64,000 nt of DNA from Nesterenkonia sp. E16_10. GTDB taxonomy: Bacteria; Actinomycetota; Actinomycetes; Actinomycetales; Micrococcaceae. Numbering within the stretch: the first letter of the stretch is position 1; every line of letters starts with the position of its first letter. The stretch is taken from positions 77,535-141,534 of the forward strand of contig NZ_JADPSA010000002.1 of assembly GCF_017347085.1 (NCBI RefSeq), read 5' to 3'. A program made the position numbers and the translations under genes. Below are positions 42,170 through 51,026 of the stretch, piece after piece. A model generated the notes under the pieces. It made no database searches and was not told the DNA's origin. It was given only the letters and a program-made list of their open reading frames with translations.

Positions 42170-44068
42170 ATGTCCGAACAGCAACCCTGGCTGCACGATC
42201 TGGAGATCGCCGTGAACGGCCCGGCGACGGCGCTGAGCACCAGATCGGGCCAGATGGGCGACGGCGCCACCGGATGGATCGTCGATGATCGCCGGATCCT
42301 GCGCAGCCTGCATGCCAGCCTCTCGACCCAGGACACGGTGCCGGTCGCGGCCTCCAGCTCCGGGCCCACCTCACATTTCTGGGGCGCGGCTCGGCACCTG
42401 GGAGATCCCGGAGCCGACCCGACCGTGGATGTGCACCAGAAGACCCACGTCGGACTGCATGAGTTGCTCGTGGAGATCACGGTCAGCTCCCGCGCCTCGG
42501 AACCGGTCATCACCGACCTGCTGGTGACCGTGGGTGCCGACGGCATCGACCTCTCCGAGGTCAAGGGCGGCCAGGTCACCGGCGCCGCCCCCTCGATCAC
42601 GCTCCAGGATCAGGTCTTCTGGCAGGATGCACGCCACCGCACCACCGTGCACCCGAGCCCTGCACCGCAGGCGGTGGAGCAGCTGGACCCGAGTCGCTTC
42701 CGGCAGACCTGGCCGCTGCGGCTGAACCCTGGGCAGAGCACCACCGTGAGCCTGCGCTTCGAGGCGATCCGGACCCGCGCCAGCGCCCACGACGCCGACT
42801 CCGGAGCCGCGGCATGTGACTGGGACGGTCTCGAGGTGACCGGTGACGACGCCTGGCGGGATCTGATCCAGACCAACTTCAGCGACCTGAAGCACCTGCT
42901 GCAGAGGGATCCAGAGGCCCCGGAGGACGTCTACGCCGCCGCCGGCACCCCCTGGTACCTGACCCTCTTCGGGCGCGACTCGATCTGGGTGGCCCGCATG
43001 ATGCTGCCCTACAGCCCGGGCCTCGCCCGCGGCACGCTGCGGACGCTGGCACGACGCCAAGCCCGCTCAGCCGACCCGGCCACGGCCGCCGAGCCCGGCA
43101 AGATGCTCCATGAGGTGCGCCGTGAGATCTACGCCCACGGCGAGATGGAGCTCCCCACGGTCTACTACGGCACGGTCGATGCGACCCCGCTGTGGATCGT
43201 GCTGCTGCATGAGGCCTGGCAGGCCGGGCTCGACCTCGGCGAGGTCCGCGAGCTGCTGCCGACCCTGCGCGCGGCCCTGGACTGGCAGGCCGAGGCGGTG
43301 AACGCCTCCAGCGACGGGTTCCTGCGCTATGTCGATCACAGCGGCAAGGGGCTGAGCAACCAGGGCTGGAAGGACTCCGGCGATTCGATGCGCCGGGCCG
43401 ACGGCTCCATCGCCCCGGCACCCATCGCCCTGCTGGAGGCCCAGGCCTATGCGGTCCAGGCCGCCCATGGCGCGGCCGAGCTGCTCGACGCCCTGGGTGA
43501 AGCTGGGGCACAGGACTGGAGGACCTGGGGCCGGTCCCTGGCCCAGCGGGTCCGCGAGCGCTTCTGGGTCGAGCGCGACGGTGAGCGCTACCTGGCGATG
43601 GGCCTCGACGCCGTCGGAGACCCCATCGATGGAGTGGGCAGCAACATGGGCCACGCACTGGGCACCGGATTGCTGAGCGATCAGGAGGAGAAGCTGGTCG
43701 TCGAGCGGCTCACCCGTCCGGACATGCTGCGTCGCTTCGGCATCGGGACGCTCTCGGCAGAGAACCCGGCCTATAACCCCACCGGATATCACACCGGCTC
43801 GGTGTGGGTCCACGACACCGCCATCATCCTGCGCGGCATGGCGCAGGGCGGCTACACCGAGGAGGCCGACCAGGTCTTCGACGCGCTGGTTCGGCTGAGC
43901 GCGCGCAGCCAGCACCGCTTCCCGGAGCTGATCGCCGGGGAGCCCGTGGGACAGGACCCGGTGCCCTATCCGGCGGCCTGCCGACCGCAGGCGTGGTCTG
44001 CCGCCAGCGCCGCGGTGCTGCTGGAACACACCCAACGGCGTCACACCCGCCAGGACCTAAGGGGCTAG
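42170..44068 (+). CDS. Glycogen-debranching-type enzyme (amylo-alpha-1,6-glucosidase-like)
   Basis: 632 residues. An N-terminal beta domain of the glycogen-debranching N-terminal type (WLHDLEIAVNGPATALSTRS) is followed by an (alpha/alpha)6 barrel with TLFGRDSIWVARMMLPY (about residue 265), KMLHEVRREIYAHGEME (about 310), WKDSGDSMRRADGS and YHTGSVWVHDTAIILRGMA. These are the signatures of GDE/MGH-type glucosidases. It would hydrolyse alpha-linked branched or short oligosaccharides taken up by the adjacent importer. ATG 42170 has GGAG 5 nt upstream. The stop codon is the first TAG of the CTAGGGGT array. Confidence 0.85.
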   Translation: MSEQQPWLHDLEIAVNGPATALSTRSGQMGDGATGWIVDDRRILRSLHASLSTQDTVPVAASSSGPTSHFWGAARHLGDPGADPTVDVHQKTHVGLHELLVEITVSSRASEPVITDLLVTVGADGIDLSEVKGGQVTGAAPSITLQDQVFWQDARHRTTVHPSPAPQAVEQLDPSRFRQTWPLRLNPGQSTTVSLRFEAIRTRASAHDADSGAAACDWDGLEVTGDDAWRDLIQTNFSDLKHLLQRDPEAPEDVYAAAGTPWYLTLFGRDSIWVARMMLPYSPGLARGTLRTLARRQARSADPATAAEPGKMLHEVRREIYAHGEMELPTVYYGTVDATPLWIVLLHEAWQAGLDLGEVRELLPTLRAALDWQAEAVNASSDGFLRYVDHSGKGLSNQGWKDSGDSMRRADGSIAPAPIALLEAQAYAVQAAHGAAELLDALGEAGAQDWRTWGRSLAQRVRERFWVERDGERYLAMGLDAVGDPIDGVGSNMGHALGTGLLSDQEEKLVVERLTRPDMLRRFGIGTLSAENPAYNPTGYHTGSVWVHDTAIILRGMAQGGYTEEADQVFDALVRLSARSQHRFPELIAGEPVGQDPVPYPAACRPQAWSAASAAVLLEHTQRRHTRQDLRG

Positions 44069-44092
44069 GGGTCTAGGGGTCTAGGGGTCTAG
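44065..44092. repeat. CTAGGGGT tandem array forming stop codons in all six frames
   Basis: Three perfect 8-bp units CTAGGGGT plus a final CTAG. CTAG is its own reverse complement, so each copy gives TAG on both strands, and the 8-bp period places TAG in all three frames of each strand. The plus-strand gene stops at the first copy (44066-44068) and the minus-strand gene at its first copy (44089-44091). Confidence 0.9.
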
Positions 44093-44946
44093 CGGCGCCT
44101 GGGGCGGATCGGCTCGCTCCCGGTGGCCAGCGCACACAGCGCCTCCACCGTCTCCCAGGGGGTGGTGTTCTCCCCGAGGAGGTTGTCCTTGCCGGTCCCG
44201 TGGTAGTCCGAGGAGCCGGTGATGAGCAGGTCGTGGCGGGCCGCGAGCTCGCGGAGCACCTCACGGCCGGGCTCGGGGTTGTCCCGGTGGTAGACCTCCA
44301 CGCCGGCGAGACCGGCGGCGACCATATCCTCGAGCTGCTCGGCGCTGACCGTGCGACCGCGCGCCGAGGCCATGCCGTGGGCCAGCACCGGCACTCCCCC
44401 GGCCGCGCGCACCAGCCGGATCGCCGTCGCCGGGTGCATGTTGTCCTGACCCACGTAGTAGGGCGAGGCCGCATGCAGCAGGTGATCGAAGGCCTCCTGC
44501 CGGTCCGCCACAGCGCCGATCCCGACCAGGGCGTCGGCCAGGTGCGGGCGCCCGACCGTGGCTCCCGCGCTGACATGCTGCTCCACGGTCTCCCAGGTCA
44601 GCGGGAAGTCCACCGAGAGCCGATCAGCGATCCGTCGCGCGCGGTGCAGCCGACCGTCCCGGGCCTGCGCGACCGCGGAGGCGAGCCCCGGGTGCCGCGG
44701 GTCATGGAGGTAGCTCAGCAGGTGGACGCTGACCCCGTTCTCGGTCAGCGTGGTGATCTCCATGCCCGGCAGCAGGGTGATCCGATGCTCCCGGGCGGCC
44801 GCGATCGCCGCGTCCCAGCCGGAGGTGGTGTCGTGATCGGTCAGCGCGAGCCCCTGCAGTCCGGCGGCCGCCGCAGCGGCGATCACCGCGGCGGGAGACT
44901 CGGTGCCGTCGGAGACGTGTGAATGGGTGTGCAGGTCCACGCTCAT
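44089..44946 (-). CDS. PHP-domain phosphoesterase
   Basis: 285 residues, metal-dependent phosphoesterase fold. Motifs: VDLHTHSHVSDGTESP at the start, LALTDHDTTSGWDAAI (about residue 36), LPGMEITT, VPVLAHGMASARG (about 190) and GSSDYHGTGK (about 250), which carry the His/Asp/Glu ligands of the three-metal site. Relatives (YciV/TrpH) are 3',5'-nucleoside bisphosphate phosphatases or RNA/DNA 5'-3' exonucleases; the exact substrate is inferred. Stand-alone gene, convergent with the debranching-type enzyme. Confidence 0.88.
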   Translation of the reverse strand: MSVDLHTHSHVSDGTESPAAVIAAAAAAGLQGLALTDHDTTSGWDAAIAAAREHRITLLPGMEITTLTENGVSVHLLSYLHDPRHPGLASAVAQARDGRLHRARRIADRLSVDFPLTWETVEQHVSAGATVGRPHLADALVGIGAVADRQEAFDHLLHAASPYYVGQDNMHPATAIRLVRAAGGVPVLAHGMASARGRTVSAEQLEDMVAAGLAGVEVYHRDNPEPGREVLRELAARHDLLITGSSDYHGTGKDNLLGENTTPWETVEALCALATGSEPIRPRRR

Positions 44947-45029
44947 GGCCTCAAGCCTACCGGCCAGCCCACGGCAGGACCGGCGCCGCGCACCTGCCTC
45001 AGCGGGCGGGCCCGCCTAGACTGGATTCC

Positions 45030-46622
45030 ATGACCAGTTCAGACAAGCATGAAGAGTTCGACGTCGTCGCCGGCGCCTCCGCAGTCGGCTTCACCCCCGC
45101 TGACGCGCAGGAGCTCGGGGACCGGGTGAACAACCGCTCGCAGCGACCCACCTCCGAGGCGTTCAAGGAGTTCATGGCCTCCAGCTGGGCCCCGGCGGAG
45201 CCGGTCCAGCATGAGCGCGATGAGGTCGCCGAGCATGCGGCCGCGCGCCGCAGCGCGGTCTCCGCGCAGTTCCCCAACGAGCGGCTGGTGATCCCGGCGG
45301 GGCCGCACAAGGTCCGCTCCAATGACACCGACTACCGGTTCCGGCCACATTCCGCCTTCGCGCACCTCTCCGGGCTCGGTGTGGACCACGAACCCGGCGC
45401 GGTGCTGGTCTTTGAACCGGTGGAGGACGGCACCGGAGATCACGGCTCCGGGCATGAGGCCACGCTCTACTTCAAGCCGATGGCGGGTCGGGACACTCAG
45501 GAGTTCTACGCCGACGCGCGGCACGGGGAGTTCTGGATCGGGCCCCGGCCCGGGCTGGAGGAGTTCTCCCAGCGGCTCGGGCTGCGCACCGAGGACGCCG
45601 GCGCCCTGGAGGTGGCCGTGACCAAGAACGCCGGGCCGGTGGAGTTCGGCGGCACCCGGATCAGGCTGCTGCGCGAGGTCGACCTGGACGTGGACGCCCT
45701 GGTGGACACCTCCCGGATCAACACCACCGTGGACCTGGAGACCTCCGACGCCTACGACGGCGAGCTCGCTGAGGCGCTCTCGGAGCTGCGCCTGGTCAAG
45801 GACGCCTGGGAGATCTCCCAGATGCGGGTCTCGGTGGAGGCCACCATCGCCGGCTTCCACGACGTCGTCGCGGTCCTGCCCCGAGCGGCAGAGCACGCGC
45901 GGGGCGAACGGATCGTAGAAGGAGCCTTCTTCGCCCGCGCGCGCCTGGAGGGCAACGACCTCGGCTACGACACGATCGCGGCCTCCGGGAACAACGCCAC
46001 CGTGCTGCACTGGATCCGCAACCACGGTGCCGTGCGACGCGGAGACCTGTTGCTGCTCGACGCGGGAGTCGAGGCCGACTCGCTCTACACCGCCGACATC
46101 ACCCGCACGCTTCCGGTCACCGGGGAGTTCTCCCCCAACCAGCGCAAGATCTATGACGCGGTCCTGGCCGCGGCGGATGCCGCCTTCGCGGTGGTCCGGC
46201 CCGGGATCAGGTTCCGGGACATCCACACCGCCGCGGTGCGGGTGCTCGCGGAGCATCTTGATGACTGGGGCCTGCTCCCGGTCAGCCTCGAGGAGGCGCT
46301 GGAGGAGACCGGCCAGCATCATCGCAGGTGGATGCCACACGGCACCAGCCACCACCTTGGCCTGGATGTCCACGACTGCGCGCAGGCGAAACGTGAGCTC
46401 TACCTCGACGGGGTGTTGGAACCCGGAATGGTCTTCACCATCGAACCCGGCCTCTATTTCAAGAATGAGGATCTCGCGGTGCCGGCGGAGTTCCGAGGCA
46501 TCGGTATCCGCATTGAAGATGACGTGTTGGTCACCGAGGACGGCGCGGAGAACCTCTCCGCCGCCCTGCCGCGCTCCGCGGAGGAGATCGAGCAGTGGAT
46601 GCAGGGAATCTGGAGTTCCTGA
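45030..46622 (+). CDS. Xaa-Pro aminopeptidase (M24B)
   Basis: 530 residues. N-terminal aminopeptidase P domain includes PAGPHKVRSNDTDYRFRPHS; the pita-bread catalytic domain has all five metal ligands: Asp in LLLDAG (about residue 345), Asp in TADITRT (about 357), His in GTSHHLG (about 440), Glu in FTIEPGLYF (about 472) and Glu in IRIEDDV (about 496). It removes an N-terminal residue before proline, using manganese in relatives. ATG 45030 is chosen as the start of the conserved N-terminus (MTSSDKHEEF); the frame is open further upstream without homology. Single gene between PHP and GlsB-like genes. Confidence 0.92.
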   Translation: MTSSDKHEEFDVVAGASAVGFTPADAQELGDRVNNRSQRPTSEAFKEFMASSWAPAEPVQHERDEVAEHAAARRSAVSAQFPNERLVIPAGPHKVRSNDTDYRFRPHSAFAHLSGLGVDHEPGAVLVFEPVEDGTGDHGSGHEATLYFKPMAGRDTQEFYADARHGEFWIGPRPGLEEFSQRLGLRTEDAGALEVAVTKNAGPVEFGGTRIRLLREVDLDVDALVDTSRINTTVDLETSDAYDGELAEALSELRLVKDAWEISQMRVSVEATIAGFHDVVAVLPRAAEHARGERIVEGAFFARARLEGNDLGYDTIAASGNNATVLHWIRNHGAVRRGDLLLLDAGVEADSLYTADITRTLPVTGEFSPNQRKIYDAVLAAADAAFAVVRPGIRFRDIHTAAVRVLAEHLDDWGLLPVSLEEALEETGQHHRRWMPHGTSHHLGLDVHDCAQAKRELYLDGVLEPGMVFTIEPGLYFKNEDLAVPAEFRGIGIRIEDDVLVTEDGAENLSAALPRSAEEIEQWMQGIWSS

Positions 46623-46690
46623 GGACGGTGTTCTTCAACGGTTGAGAAGTATGCTAAAGCGTCTGATCGACTGTGATGAAAGCGATGTTT

Positions 46691-46758
46691 GTCAGGCGTG
46701 TGGCGTTCCTGACTACTTCCTGACAGGCGTTACGCTGGATTAAGACGAACCTGTCAGG
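46691..46758. promoter_or_regulatory. Repeated GTCAGG/CCTGAC sites upstream of the GlsB-like gene
   Basis: GTCAGG or its complement occurs at 46691-46696, 46708-46713, 46719-46724 and 46753-46758. Two of them sit in 9-bp arms CCTGACAGG (46719-46727) and CCTGTCAGG (46750-46758), exact reverse complements 22 bp apart. The cluster ends 24 bp before the ATG of the stress membrane protein gene. It could be a multi-site operator; a hairpin terminating the aminopeptidase transcript is less likely given the long loop and no T tract. Confidence 0.5.
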
Positions 46759-46782
46759 TTCAGAATTCATAGGAGGAACACC

Positions 46783-47058
46783 ATGGGAATTATTGCTTGG
46801 CTCGTACTGGGCCTCATCGCCGGCGCCATCGCTCGGGCCATCCTGCCCGGCAAGCAGGCCGGCGGCTGGATCGCCGCGCTGATCACCGGTGTGCTCGGCG
46901 CACTGCTGGGCGGCTTCATCGCCTCCGCCGCCTTCGGCATCAACGTCAACGACTCGTTCTTCGATCTGCCCACATGGCTCTTCGCCATCGGTGGCGGCGT
47001 GCTGGTGGCCTTCATCTGGCAGGCCATCACCGGTCGCCGCGGTCGCAAGACCGTCTGA
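46783..47058 (+). CDS. GlsB/YeaQ/YmgE-family stress membrane protein
   Basis: 91 residues, almost wholly hydrophobic with three membrane helices: IIAWLVLGLIAGAIARAILP, then GGWIAALITGVLGALLGGFI and WLFAIGGGVLVAFIWQAI. This matches the transglycosylase-associated/GlsB family found in many bacteria and induced by general stress. The Gly-rich helices suggest tight packing or oligomers. AGGAGG about 8 nt before the ATG is one of the strongest ribosome sites in the window. A strong bidirectional hairpin follows at 47140. Confidence 0.9.
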   Translation: MGIIAWLVLGLIAGAIARAILPGKQAGGWIAALITGVLGALLGGFIASAAFGINVNDSFFDLPTWLFAIGGGVLVAFIWQAITGRRGRKTV

Positions 47059-47139
47059 ACCGCCTCAGCCTGAGCCGCTCCGGCGCGAAGAACGGTTCCT
47101 GACGGAGCCGCCACCGCACGGAGTTGGCAACAGCTGAAA

Positions 47140-47191
47140 AAGCGCCCCGCACGTCCGAGCTCCACAGGAGCATCGGATGTGCGGGGCGCTT
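47140..47191. terminator. Strong bidirectional terminator hairpin
   Basis: AAGCGCCCCGCAC (47140-47152) pairs exactly with GTGCGGGGCGCTT (47179-47191). Inside, GTCCGA pairs with TCGGAT (one wobble), and GCTCC with GGAGC around a short ACA loop. An A run precedes and TTCT follows, so it can end transcription from both the GlsB-like gene (plus) and the 17M-like stress gene (minus). Confidence 0.8.
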
Positions 47192-47296
47192 CTGCGTGTG
47201 CCGGAGGGTTCCTGCGGCTCGACGGGTCAGGGCCTCAGCTGCGCGGGCCGTTCTCCGGTCCGGCCTGGTCTGGCCGGTGGGCTGCTCTGGCCGGGA

Positions 47297-48184
47297 TTAC
47301 TCCGGCCGGGTGGACTGCTCCGGCCGGGTGGGCGGCTCGGACTCGCCTTGCTCCGCCGGCTCCTCGGGCTCAGGCGTGTGCGCCGTCGGTTCTTCGGCGG
47401 CGGGCATGCGCACGCCATAGCGCGGCCGGCCATCGGGAAGGTCGTTGAACGCGGCGACCGGCGCCTGGGGCGCTGGGGAAGACGCGCTCGCCTGATCGGA
47501 CTCCCGATCTCCGGCACCATGATCCCCGGCACCCTGCCGATCGGACTCCGGCCGACTCGAGGCCTGCTGGCCCTGGGCCTGCTGGCGCTGGGCCTGGTGG
47601 CCCGCTGCCTGCGGGGCGGGTGTGGAGGTCGGCGGTGAAGAGGTGAGCCGGGCGGAGGGCTGAGAGGTCGGATCGTTGGAGGCGTTGAGGCTCATCACCG
47701 CGGCTCCAGGGACCAGCTGGCGGGCACGCTGAGCGGCGGAGAATTCGCAGACCACGTCGAAGGTGGTCGCCACCAGCTGGGAGGAGGAGGCGTATTCGCG
47801 CTTGCCCTTGCGCATGCCGAAGCCGATCACTCCGATGATCATCCAGATCGCCATGCCCAGCACCACCGAGAAGGCGAAGTTGTAGAGGCTGGCCTCCGGG
47901 CTGAAGAGGTAGAGGATCAGGCCGATGAAGGCTCCGAACATCGCACCCTGGGCGGCCCCGCCCAGCGCGACCCGCGGGTAGGTCAGCCGGGTCCGGATGT
48001 GCTCCACCGAACGCAGGTCATTGCCCACGATCGTCAGCGCCTTCACGTCGAAGTCTTCGGCGGCGGTGAGATGGTCCACCACCTTCTGCGCATCCTCGTA
48101 GGAGCGGTAGCGGCCCAGCAGCTCGCCGCGAGGCAGTCCCCCGGTGAACATTCCGCCTGCAGTGGTTCCAGCATTCATCGACAT
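47297..48184 (-). CDS. General stress protein 17M-like protein with membrane segments
   Basis: 295 residues. Residues about 20-70 form the general stress protein 17M-like domain (GRYRSYEDAQKVVDHLTAAE, then KALTIVGNDL). Two hydrophobic segments follow (GAMFGAFIGLILYLFSP and FAFSVVLGMAIWMIIGVIGF). The C-terminal ~140 residues are low complexity with AQRQQAQGQQ and RPEQSTRPE. The function is not known; relatives are stress-induced in Bacillus. The C-terminal end lies in GC-rich DNA with imperfect repeats of a GGCCGGG type (about 47250-47330). Confidence 0.8.
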   Translation of the reverse strand: MSMNAGTTAGGMFTGGLPRGELLGRYRSYEDAQKVVDHLTAAEDFDVKALTIVGNDLRSVEHIRTRLTYPRVALGGAAQGAMFGAFIGLILYLFSPEASLYNFAFSVVLGMAIWMIIGVIGFGMRKGKREYASSSQLVATTFDVVCEFSAAQRARQLVPGAAVMSLNASNDPTSQPSARLTSSPPTSTPAPQAAGHQAQRQQAQGQQASSRPESDRQGAGDHGAGDRESDQASASSPAPQAPVAAFNDLPDGRPRYGVRMPAAEEPTAHTPEPEEPAEQGESEPPTRPEQSTRPE

Positions 48185-48271
48185 TTCTCCATCATCTCAG
48201 GTCGGACCCCTGTGGCGGAGCCCTCCAGCCACCGGTGCCCCCGATGCGCTCCCGGCTCGTAGACTGGGGCG

Positions 48272-49402
48272 GTGTCTGATCCCGCCATCACCGAACGCAT
48301 CCGCCAGCGCCTGAACGAGGTCATCGATCCGGAGCTGCGCCTGCCCATCACCCAGCTCGGCATGGTGGGCGAGATCAGCGTCGATGACGCCGGCGCCGCG
48401 CAGGTGGGGGTCAAGCTGACCATCGAGGCCTGCCCGATGCGCAGCCGGATCGTCGAGGACGTGACCGCCGCCGCCGTGCGCGCCGAGGGGGTCTCCACGG
48501 CCTCGGTCCAGCTGGGCGTGATGACCCCCGAAGAGCGCGCCGCGCTGAAGGAGCACCTGCGCGGCGGTGAGACCGGGAAGGTCAATCGCTTCGCCCAGCC
48601 GGAGAATCTGACCCGGATCTATGCCGTGGCCTCAGGCAAGGGCGGGGTGGGCAAGTCCTCGGTCACCGTGAACCTGGCCTGCGCGATGGCGGCGCAGGGC
48701 CTGAAGGTCGGCATCGTGGATGCAGACATCCATGGATTCAGCGTCCCGGACCTGATGGGCATCACCGATAGACCCACCCGACTCGATGAGATGATCCTGC
48801 CGCCGGTGGCCTACGGCGTGAAGACCATCTCGATCGGGATGTTCGTGGAGGGCAACCAGGCGGTGGCCTGGCGTGGTCCGATGCTGCACCGCGCGGTGGA
48901 GCAGTTCCTCACCGATGTCCACTTCGGCGATCTCGACGTGCTGCTGCTGGACCTGCCCCCGGGCACCGGCGATATCGCCATCTCGGTGGCGCAGCTGCTG
49001 CCCGGCTCGGAGCTGCTGGTGGTCACCACCCCGCAGGCCGCGGCCTCCAACGTGGCGGAGCGGGCGGGCGCGCTGAGCTCCCAGACCAAGCAACGGGTGG
49101 CCGGGGTGATCGAGAACATGGGCCCGATGACCCTGCCCGACGGCTCCAGCTTCGAGCTCTTCGGCTCCGGCGGAGGTCAGCTGGTGGCCGAGAGGCTCAG
49201 CGCGGCGCTTCAGAGCGAGGTCCCGCTGCTGGGCTCCGTGCCGCTGGACATGAGCCTGCGGGAGGCCGGCGACGACGGGGAGCCGGTGGTGCTCTCGGCT
49301 CCGGACTCCCCGGCCGGGGCCGCGCTGCGCGGGATCGCCGCGCGGCTGGCGGTGGCGCCGCGCGGAATGAGCGGGCGCAAGCTCCCGTTCAGCCCCGCCT
49401 GA
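48272..49402 (+). CDS. mrp: Mrp/NBP35-family P-loop ATPase (Fe-S carrier type)
   Basis: 376 residues. N-terminal MIP18/DUF59 domain (about 1-90) followed by a deviant Walker A AVASGKGGVGKSSVTVNLA (about residue 123) and LLLDLPPGTGDIAISVAQLL. Family members deliver Fe-S clusters. The C-terminal region where classical ApbC/Mrp proteins have a CxxC pair reads ENMGPMTLPDGSSFELFGSG, with no Cys, a form also seen in actinobacteria. GTG 48272 start (MSDPAITERIRQRL) begins right at the conserved N-terminus. It converges on tatB with 13 nt between; in M. tuberculosis mrp (Rv1229c) also lies near tatB. Confidence 0.9.
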   Translation: MSDPAITERIRQRLNEVIDPELRLPITQLGMVGEISVDDAGAAQVGVKLTIEACPMRSRIVEDVTAAAVRAEGVSTASVQLGVMTPEERAALKEHLRGGETGKVNRFAQPENLTRIYAVASGKGGVGKSSVTVNLACAMAAQGLKVGIVDADIHGFSVPDLMGITDRPTRLDEMILPPVAYGVKTISIGMFVEGNQAVAWRGPMLHRAVEQFLTDVHFGDLDVLLLDLPPGTGDIAISVAQLLPGSELLVVTTPQAAASNVAERAGALSSQTKQRVAGVIENMGPMTLPDGSSFELFGSGGGQLVAERLSAALQSEVPLLGSVPLDMSLREAGDDGEPVVLSAPDSPAGAALRGIAARLAVAPRGMSGRKLPFSPA

Positions 49403-49415
49403 TCCCGGAGCGACC

Positions 49416-49952
49416 TCAGGTGGCTTCGGTGTCGAAGGGTGCCACCTGGGCGACGTCGGCCTGATCGGCCGCCGAGGAGGCGGACTCAGCCTCGGTGGTG
49501 CTCCTCCCCGCTCCTGCCATGCCGGCGGCGACGGCACCCGAGGAGCGCGTCACCGACCGAGGGACTCCCCCACTCGACGGCGCCTGCCCCGGGCTGGCCG
49601 GGTCCTTGCTGCGGAAGAGCTCACGAGGGTCTGTAGCCGCCCGAGCCGAGTCCAGGGTGCCGGTCACGGCCGTCCGGGCCTCGCGGAGATCCTCGCCATA
49701 CTCGTTGCTCAACGCGTCACGGATGATTCGGCGCGGATCGTATTGCCGGGGATCGTAGCGCTTCCAGTCGACGTCGTCGAAGTCGGTGCCGGTCTCCTCC
49801 TTGAACCGACCCTTGGCATCCTCGGCCATGTCCCGGGCCTGACGCGCCCAGCGGGCCAGGTTCCGGGCATACTGCGGGAGCCGCTCGGGTCCGAGGATGA
49901 CGAGCGCGAGAACGATCAGGATCACGAACTCGTAGGCGTTGATTCCAGGCAC
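49416..49952 (-). CDS. tatB: Sec-independent protein translocase subunit TatB
   Basis: 178 residues. One N-terminal membrane helix YEFVILIVLALVILGPERLP with the conserved GPE, then an amphipathic helix YARNLARWARQARDMAEDA and an acidic low-complexity tail, the standard TatB layout. TatB works with TatC in recognising twin-arginine signal peptides of folded exported proteins. Next to the O-methyltransferase/mrp block, as in M. tuberculosis (Rv1224), but tatA/tatC are not in this window. Confidence 0.9.
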   Translation of the reverse strand: MPGINAYEFVILIVLALVILGPERLPQYARNLARWARQARDMAEDAKGRFKEETGTDFDDVDWKRYDPRQYDPRRIIRDALSNEYGEDLREARTAVTGTLDSARAATDPRELFRSKDPASPGQAPSSGGVPRSVTRSSGAVAAGMAGAGRSTTEAESASSAADQADVAQVAPFDTEAT

Positions 49953-49978
49953 AGCCCAACCCTACCGTCAGCGCCGGC

Positions 49979-50881
49979 TCAGTCGGTGAGCCAGGCGAGC
50001 AGCTCCTCGAAGCCGCGTTCAAGCCGCTCGGAGCCGGTGGGGACGATCGGCAGCACCTGCACCCGGGAGCGGTCGGTGGCCATCACCCAGTTGGAGATCT
50101 GCTCGGCGGTCTCGGCCGGCAGATCGGAGGTCACCACGTACTGGACCCGTCCGCTCTCCATGGCCGCGGTCCACTCCTGAGCCTCCTCGGAGATGAAGAG
50201 CTCACACTCGTCACCGGTGCGCAGGGTGAGGGTCTCTTGGACGGCCGCCGAGGTGTCCACCACGCCCTCGAGCTTCGATTCCAGGGCCGCGAGCTCGACA
50301 CCGGACTCCTCGGGCCGGGTCTCCGAGATGTCCAGCCGATGCTCACCGTCGGTGAGCCGCAGCTGCACCGTGCGGATGTCCTCGACCACTCCGGTCTCGG
50401 CGTATTCGGTGGTCAGGCCGAATCCCGAGAGGTGCGGCACCGACCAGCCCAGGCTCTTGAGCGCATTCAGGCTCTCCAGCGGGATCTGCTGGATCTCGGT
50501 GCTCTCCGGAGCCCCCGGAAGCGTGGCATCGGAGGCGTCCACCGGGATCAGGTTCAGGTCGGTACTGGTCAGCGGGGCGTCGGCGGCGCCGTCGGTGGAC
50601 ACCTCCGCCTCCTGCAGGCTGGACTGCGCCCCCTGCGGCAGCAGCGACTGCACCGAATTGATCTGCGGGAGCGCCCGACCGCCGACGACCCATGCGGCGA
50701 CGAACATCAGGACTCCCAGCATCGCGAGCACCAGCAGGGCCAACACCACAAGCCACCCGGCGCGTGGCCGAGTGGCTTCGTTGGCGACCGCTCCGCGATG
50801 CCAGCTGCGGTGTGACTCTGAGCTGCTGGCTCCGGGGACGGCCGGAGTGCTTCGATCGTGCCTGGTCATCCTGACTATCAT
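49979..50881 (-). CDS. Single-pass membrane protein of unknown function
   Basis: 300 residues. A cytoplasmic N-terminal stretch (about 1-42), one membrane helix AGWLVVLALLVLAMLGVLMF (about 42-66) and a large outer domain with LNALKSLGWSVPHLSGFGLT (about 140) and VQLRLTDGEHRLDISET. The outer domain recalls the sensory part of membrane anti-sigma-like proteins, but there is no zinc-finger motif at the N-terminus. In M. tuberculosis the space between the O-methyltransferase gene and tatB holds sigE, rseA and htrA; here only this gene is present. Start ATG 50881 has no ribosome site; ATG 50869 (MTRHDRSTP) is equally likely. Confidence 0.65.
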   Translation of the reverse strand: MIVRMTRHDRSTPAVPGASSSESHRSWHRGAVANEATRPRAGWLVVLALLVLAMLGVLMFVAAWVVGGRALPQINSVQSLLPQGAQSSLQEAEVSTDGAADAPLTSTDLNLIPVDASDATLPGAPESTEIQQIPLESLNALKSLGWSVPHLSGFGLTTEYAETGVVEDIRTVQLRLTDGEHRLDISETRPEESGVELAALESKLEGVVDTSAAVQETLTLRTGDECELFISEEAQEWTAAMESGRVQYVVTSDLPAETAEQISNWVMATDRSRVQVLPIVPTGSERLERGFEELLAWLTD

Positions 50882-51026
50882 GAAGGCTAGAACTGTGCAG
50901 AAGCTGAAATTCTTCTGAAGATCGGTCAGGCTCGGAAGCAGAAGGACGGCTCCGAGAAGCGACGATCCTCCGGATGGTCAAGCCTCGTGCCGCCCGGTTC
51001 ATCCATCCGCTCGCAGATAAGGTCCC

